DNA from: an uncultured Verrucomicrobiota bacterium
GTDB lineage: Bacteria; Verrucomicrobiota; Verrucomicrobiia; Limisphaerales; UBA9464
Direction: 5' to 3'
Assembly (NCBI GenBank): GCA_903821635.1
Contig: CAIJLV010000174.1
Location: 1 to 46,147, forward strand
Length of the DNA stretch: 46,147 nucleotides
Within the stretch, counting starts at the first letter, position 1. Each line of letters begins with the position of its first letter. Below the pieces are notes generated by a model. The model saw only the letters and a program-made list of their open reading frames with translations. It ran no database searches and was not told the origin of the DNA. Shown here in pieces: positions 43,068 through 46,147 of this stretch. The position numbers and the translations under genes were made by a program.

Positions 43068-44564
43068 CTAAACCCGCGCGTAACTTTCGACGTCCTCGGT
43101 GCTGGCGACCTGGAGGCCTTCGGCGAGCAGCGGTTCCTGCGGATTGCGGAATTGGATCCCGGCAAAATCGAGGTAATGACCGAACAACTCCGTGTTCTGG
43201 AGGAAGCCGGTGAAACGTTCCGACCCCGGTCCGGTGGCCAGCACCGGCACGTAATCTGAAGTGTGGGCGCCGCCGGTGAAGCCGATGCCCAAATGATTGG
43301 CCAGCACCTGCCCGAGCGCGCCGGTGTCTGAATTGTGGCCGTCGAACAGGGCGTAACCCTTCTTCTTCAGGAAGGGGTCCAGCAGGTCCATGCGCCGGGC
43401 CGACGCCGTGTAGCCGGTCGATTCCTTGAGCCGGGCGATGGCTTGGTCGCGGGATTCGGCGGTGCGGAGCCGGTTGAGGATTTCGCCGGTGGATTGCCGG
43501 ATCTGCTTCACGTGGCGCAGTGTGGCGTGGCTCTTTTCGTAGCCGTCGCCCATGCCATTGAGTCCAGGGTTGGCCGTGGCGTGGTCGGTGGTGAGCAGCA
43601 GGAGGGTGTCGGGATGCTCCCGCTGAAACGCGAGGCACACGTCGATCGCCTCGTCGAACGCGATGAGTTCGCGGATCGCGCTGGCGGCGTCATTCGAGTG
43701 GCAACCGTGGTCCACGCGCCCGCCTTCGACTTGGAGCGCGAAGCGTTCTTCCCGCCCCAACCGCTTCAGCGCGGCGCTGGTCATCGCCGCCAGCGAAGGC
43801 ACGGGCGCCGGTTTGGACAGGCCGCCGGTTTGGTCCACGACATACGGCAGATGGCCCTCGGCAAAGACGCCGAGCCACGGGCGGTCGAGCGGTGCGGAAT
43901 CGAGGTCGGCGGGTTGCTGTAGGACGGCGTAACCGATCCGGCTAAAGTCGGCCAGCAAGTCGCGCTTGTCCTTGCGTTTATCGGCCCGGAAATGGTTCCG
44001 CGCCCCGCCGAGCGCCACGTCGATGCGGCGTTCGTAATACTGCGCCGCGATGTCCTCGCCGTCGCCGCGACTCTTGACGCTGGCGATGAACCCGGACGGC
44101 GTGGCGTGGGTTAGTTCAGTGGTAGTCACCAGTCCGCGTTTCCAGCCCGCCTGGCCCAAGAGTTCGTAGAGCGTGACCAGTTTTTCACCCTTGCTCGTCT
44201 GGTTGACCTTGCCGTTCGGGATGCGCACGCCGCTGCCCCACGCGGAGGCGGAGGCGGAGGAATCGGTGACGATCGAGTTCTGCGACCGCACGTTCATCAT
44301 CGCCTGCTGGGTCGTGGGGCGGTTCACAAGGTCCAGCCAAGTGAGCCGGCGGCCGCGGCTGATTTCTGAATACTGATTGGCGCAGGCCAGCATGCCTGAC
44401 CCCATGCCGTCGACGACTAGGTGGATGAAGTGGCGGGGCAAGCCGGCGGCCAGCCCGGTGGGGCGCACGCGGTCGGTCGGGACCGGGGACTGCGTGGCAC
44501 AACCCGCCGTCACGGCCGGCACGGCCACGAGGGTTTTTAGAAACTGACGCCGATTATTGATCAT
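43068..44564 (-). CDS. Alkaline phosphatase family protein with Tat-like signal
   Basis: The ATG at 44564 gives 498 residues beginning MINNRRQFLKT, a twin-arginine signal, followed by AVTAGC (Cys22), which could be a weak lipobox. The metal and phosphate site of the PhoA family is visible: LVVDGMGSGM (Asp52), VTDSSASASAWGSG with the nucleophile Ser102, GGRVDHGCHSNDAASAIREL, LTTDHATANPG and GGAHTSDYVPVLATG. It releases phosphate from organic esters outside the cytoplasm. The substrate range is unknown. A pho-box was not identified upstream. Confidence 0.95.
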   Translation of the reverse strand: MINNRRQFLKTLVAVPAVTAGCATQSPVPTDRVRPTGLAAGLPRHFIHLVVDGMGSGMLACANQYSEISRGRRLTWLDLVNRPTTQQAMMNVRSQNSIVTDSSASASAWGSGVRIPNGKVNQTSKGEKLVTLYELLGQAGWKRGLVTTTELTHATPSGFIASVKSRGDGEDIAAQYYERRIDVALGGARNHFRADKRKDKRDLLADFSRIGYAVLQQPADLDSAPLDRPWLGVFAEGHLPYVVDQTGGLSKPAPVPSLAAMTSAALKRLGREERFALQVEGGRVDHGCHSNDAASAIRELIAFDEAIDVCLAFQREHPDTLLLLTTDHATANPGLNGMGDGYEKSHATLRHVKQIRQSTGEILNRLRTAESRDQAIARLKESTGYTASARRMDLLDPFLKKKGYALFDGHNSDTGALGQVLANHLGIGFTGGAHTSDYVPVLATGPGSERFTGFLQNTELFGHYLDFAGIQFRNPQEPLLAEGLQVASTEDVESYARV

Positions 44565-44758
44565 GGGCAAGACGGTCACGAATTAAGGACCCCGAGGCGG
44601 AATCCGACAACAGTGCAGTTCCGACTCAGACGCACGCTTGGCCGCTTGGTTTCACGCAAAACTCGTCCCGGGTGCGGGCGTGAAATTGGGCGGGGCAGGT
44701 GACGACCGAAGGGCGCGCGAGTAAAAAACGTGCGCAGCCTACCCTCGGCGGAGCGAGT
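44565..44758. other. Intergenic region between the phosphatase and subtilase genes
   Basis: These 194 bases, in the minus-strand direction, lead from the subtilase stop to the phosphatase start. I see no terminator, tRNA or clear promoter. GC content is typical of the region. Confidence 0.4.
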
Positions 44759-46147
44759 TCAGGGATTCGGCCGGCGAAAACCCAATTGCTGCTGCAACAA
44801 GGGCACCGTTCCCAGTGGTGAAGTGGCGTTTTTGCTGGCATTTCCGCCCGCGAAACCGCTGGTCCACGCGGCGGCGGCGGAGGTTCCGTTCACGCGATAG
44901 GTTTGGTCGCCCAAGGAAACCAGCACGGAACCGGGCGCTACGAGATCGACCGTCGGGGCGGTGTTGGCAAAGGCGGCGATGGAACCATCCGGATTGCTGG
45001 CCGTGACGGCGAGCACGTTGCGATCCGCGGCCGGGAAGATTAAGCCCTCGCCCGGCGTGTTGCCCGCCGCCACGATCACTAGGCCGCCCCGAGACCGGAT
45101 TGACCAGATGCTTTCACTGAGCACCGGCGACGGGGAAGTCCCGCCGAGGCTGAGGTTGAAGATCGAGGCTCCATCCTGCGCGGCCAACACCAACGCCCGG
45201 GCGACATCAAAGGTTGAGGTGGTCTCGCTGCCCCCGTAAACGTCGTAGACGCGCACTGGAACCGACTGCCCGGCTTCCTGCATCCCCGCCACCATGGCTT
45301 GGAGCATGGAGGGGCCGTGTAACGGGCCGTCTAACAAATCACCGCCCGCCGGGCTGCCGGGCACCACCGCGGTGCGGGAAATGATGAGTGCTTCCATGGC
45401 CTTCGGCAGGGTTTGGACCGCGGTGTCAATCAGGGCCACGACCGGACTGTTTTTGTCGCCCAACGGGGGCACTGGCCCACTTTTGCCGGCGGTGGTGGCT
45501 GCAGCCGCCACCGGGGTTGGCAATTCCGGTGGGGTGATCCGAAAATTATCCTCGGCGGTGAGGCTCTCGTTGGCCTTGAGGAGGGCCGCCCGGGCGTCGT
45601 CGGCCGCCTCGGCGGTGGCAAAGCGGAGTTTGTAGGCGCCCAGTTCGTCGATGCCTGCCACCAGTTCGCCGCCGAACAGTTTGGCGATCCGCTCGACCTC
45701 GCCGGCCTTGAGTTTCACGCCGGCCTTCACCCGCAGAATGAATTCCTCACGGATCGGTCCAGCCTTGAGTTCGGCCGGTTCGGCTTCCACGAGCTCGGTG
45801 GCCTGGTCGCGGTTGGAGTGGAAGATCAGCAAGCGGGCGGCGGCATTCGTGCGGGGCAGGAGGGCAAAGCTGAGGTTGCCCAAGATGCGGCCGAGGGCTT
45901 CGCGCTGGCTGAGTCCTTGGAAACCGGCGGTGACCGTCTTGGGGGCGCCGGGTTCGATGAGGATTTCCCAGCCCGTTTCCCGGGCGATGCGGGCCAGCAC
46001 TTTGGGCAGCGGAACGCCTTGGATTCGCGCCTCGACCCGGTTGGAGATCGAGCTCCAGCGCAGGTGATTGGTCGGGGTGTGTGCCGCCGTCGCCGGGAAC
46101 AGCAGCGGGAGCAGCAGGGGGAGGGTGATGGCGCAGCGCAGCTTCAC
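44759..46147 (-). CDS. Secreted subtilisin-like serine protease with STN-like N-terminal domain (may extend past window edge)
   Basis: The frame runs to the last base of the window. A GTG at 46147 starts with MKLRCAITLPLLLPLLFPATAA, a plausible signal peptide, so the gene may be complete at 462 residues, but an earlier start outside the window cannot be excluded. Residues 40-110 (GVPLPKVLARIARETGWEI, GLSQREALGRILGNLSF) resemble an STN/secretin-type domain; residues 130-205 look like a subtilase propeptide. The peptidase S8 part has the triad Asp241 (VVALIDTAV), His277 (GPLHGPSM) and Ser423 (NGTSAAAAW), and Asn363 (VAAGN). All three motifs are variants: DTA for DTG, HGP for HGT, and Trp for the usual Pro. 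Confidence 0.85.
   Translation of the reverse strand: MKLRCAITLPLLLPLLFPATAAHTPTNHLRWSSISNRVEARIQGVPLPKVLARIARETGWEILIEPGAPKTVTAGFQGLSQREALGRILGNLSFALLPRTNAAARLLIFHSNRDQATELVEAEPAELKAGPIREEFILRVKAGVKLKAGEVERIAKLFGGELVAGIDELGAYKLRFATAEAADDARAALLKANESLTAEDNFRITPPELPTPVAAAATTAGKSGPVPPLGDKNSPVVALIDTAVQTLPKAMEALIISRTAVVPGSPAGGDLLDGPLHGPSMLQAMVAGMQEAGQSVPVRVYDVYGGSETTSTFDVARALVLAAQDGASIFNLSLGGTSPSPVLSESIWSIRSRGGLVIVAAGNTPGEGLIFPAADRNVLAVTASNPDGSIAAFANTAPTVDLVAPGSVLVSLGDQTYRVNGTSAAAAWTSGFAGGNASKNATSPLGTVPLLQQQLGFRRPNP

Overview
The window looks like chromosomal DNA of a GC-rich, heterotrophic member of the Verrucomicrobiota (a Limisphaerales/Pedosphaera-like lineage is my best guess). The reasons are an alternative complex III respiratory locus, an exosortase/PEP-CTERM system beside exopolysaccharide genes, an EpsC-type serine acetyltransferase, DUF1080 and DUF6941 proteins, PadR-HAAS signalling, frequent GTG/TTG starts and weak Shine-Dalgarno sequences. 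This is inferred from gene content only; there is no rRNA in the window. I see no tRNA, rRNA, CRISPR array, transposase, integrase or prophage.

Left region (1-8453, + strand): the end of actB, then actC, actD, actE and actF of alternative complex III (quinol:electron acceptor oxidoreductase). The same tight run continues into a small membrane protein, a CcoN-like polytopic protein, a CcoO-like monohaem cytochrome and a second monohaem cytochrome c. The CcoN-like protein aligns with real cbb3 oxidase subunit I almost without gaps, yet every haem and copper ligand is replaced. The CcoO-like protein has Cys where the axial Met should be. This is the most unusual feature of the window: an apparently haem-less cbb3-like module joined to alternative complex III.

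Middle region (8596-20114): mixed housekeeping and accessory genes. They are a ROK-family protein, a secreted DUF1080 protein, two ABC-2 permeases with a possible small ORF between them, a DUF6941 protein, carA, mtnA, an FHA membrane protein, an orphan double-domain sugar-type ABC ATPase, an unknown membrane protein and ndk. Several intrinsic terminators are visible.

Exosortase/EPS region (20115-27896, - strand): a probable eight-gene transcription unit of serine acetyltransferase, GNAT, exosortase, EpsI, polyprenyl-phosphate sugar transferase, UDP-glucuronate decarboxylase, methyltransferase and TPR membrane protein. Divergent from it is a PadR regulator, translationally coupled to a large HAAS-membrane-VIT protein that ends in a PEP-CTERM signal, plausibly a substrate of the exosortase next door, and to a small membrane protein.

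Right region (31472-46147): panB, a TPR protein, a PBP4-type DD-carboxypeptidase, a DegT aminotransferase, trigger factor, and a run of envelope or secreted proteins: GH13 glycosidase, L,D-transpeptidase with a coupled small ORF, 4-TM holin-like protein, TPR membrane protein, Tat-exported alkaline phosphatase, and an STN-subtilase fusion that reaches the window edge.
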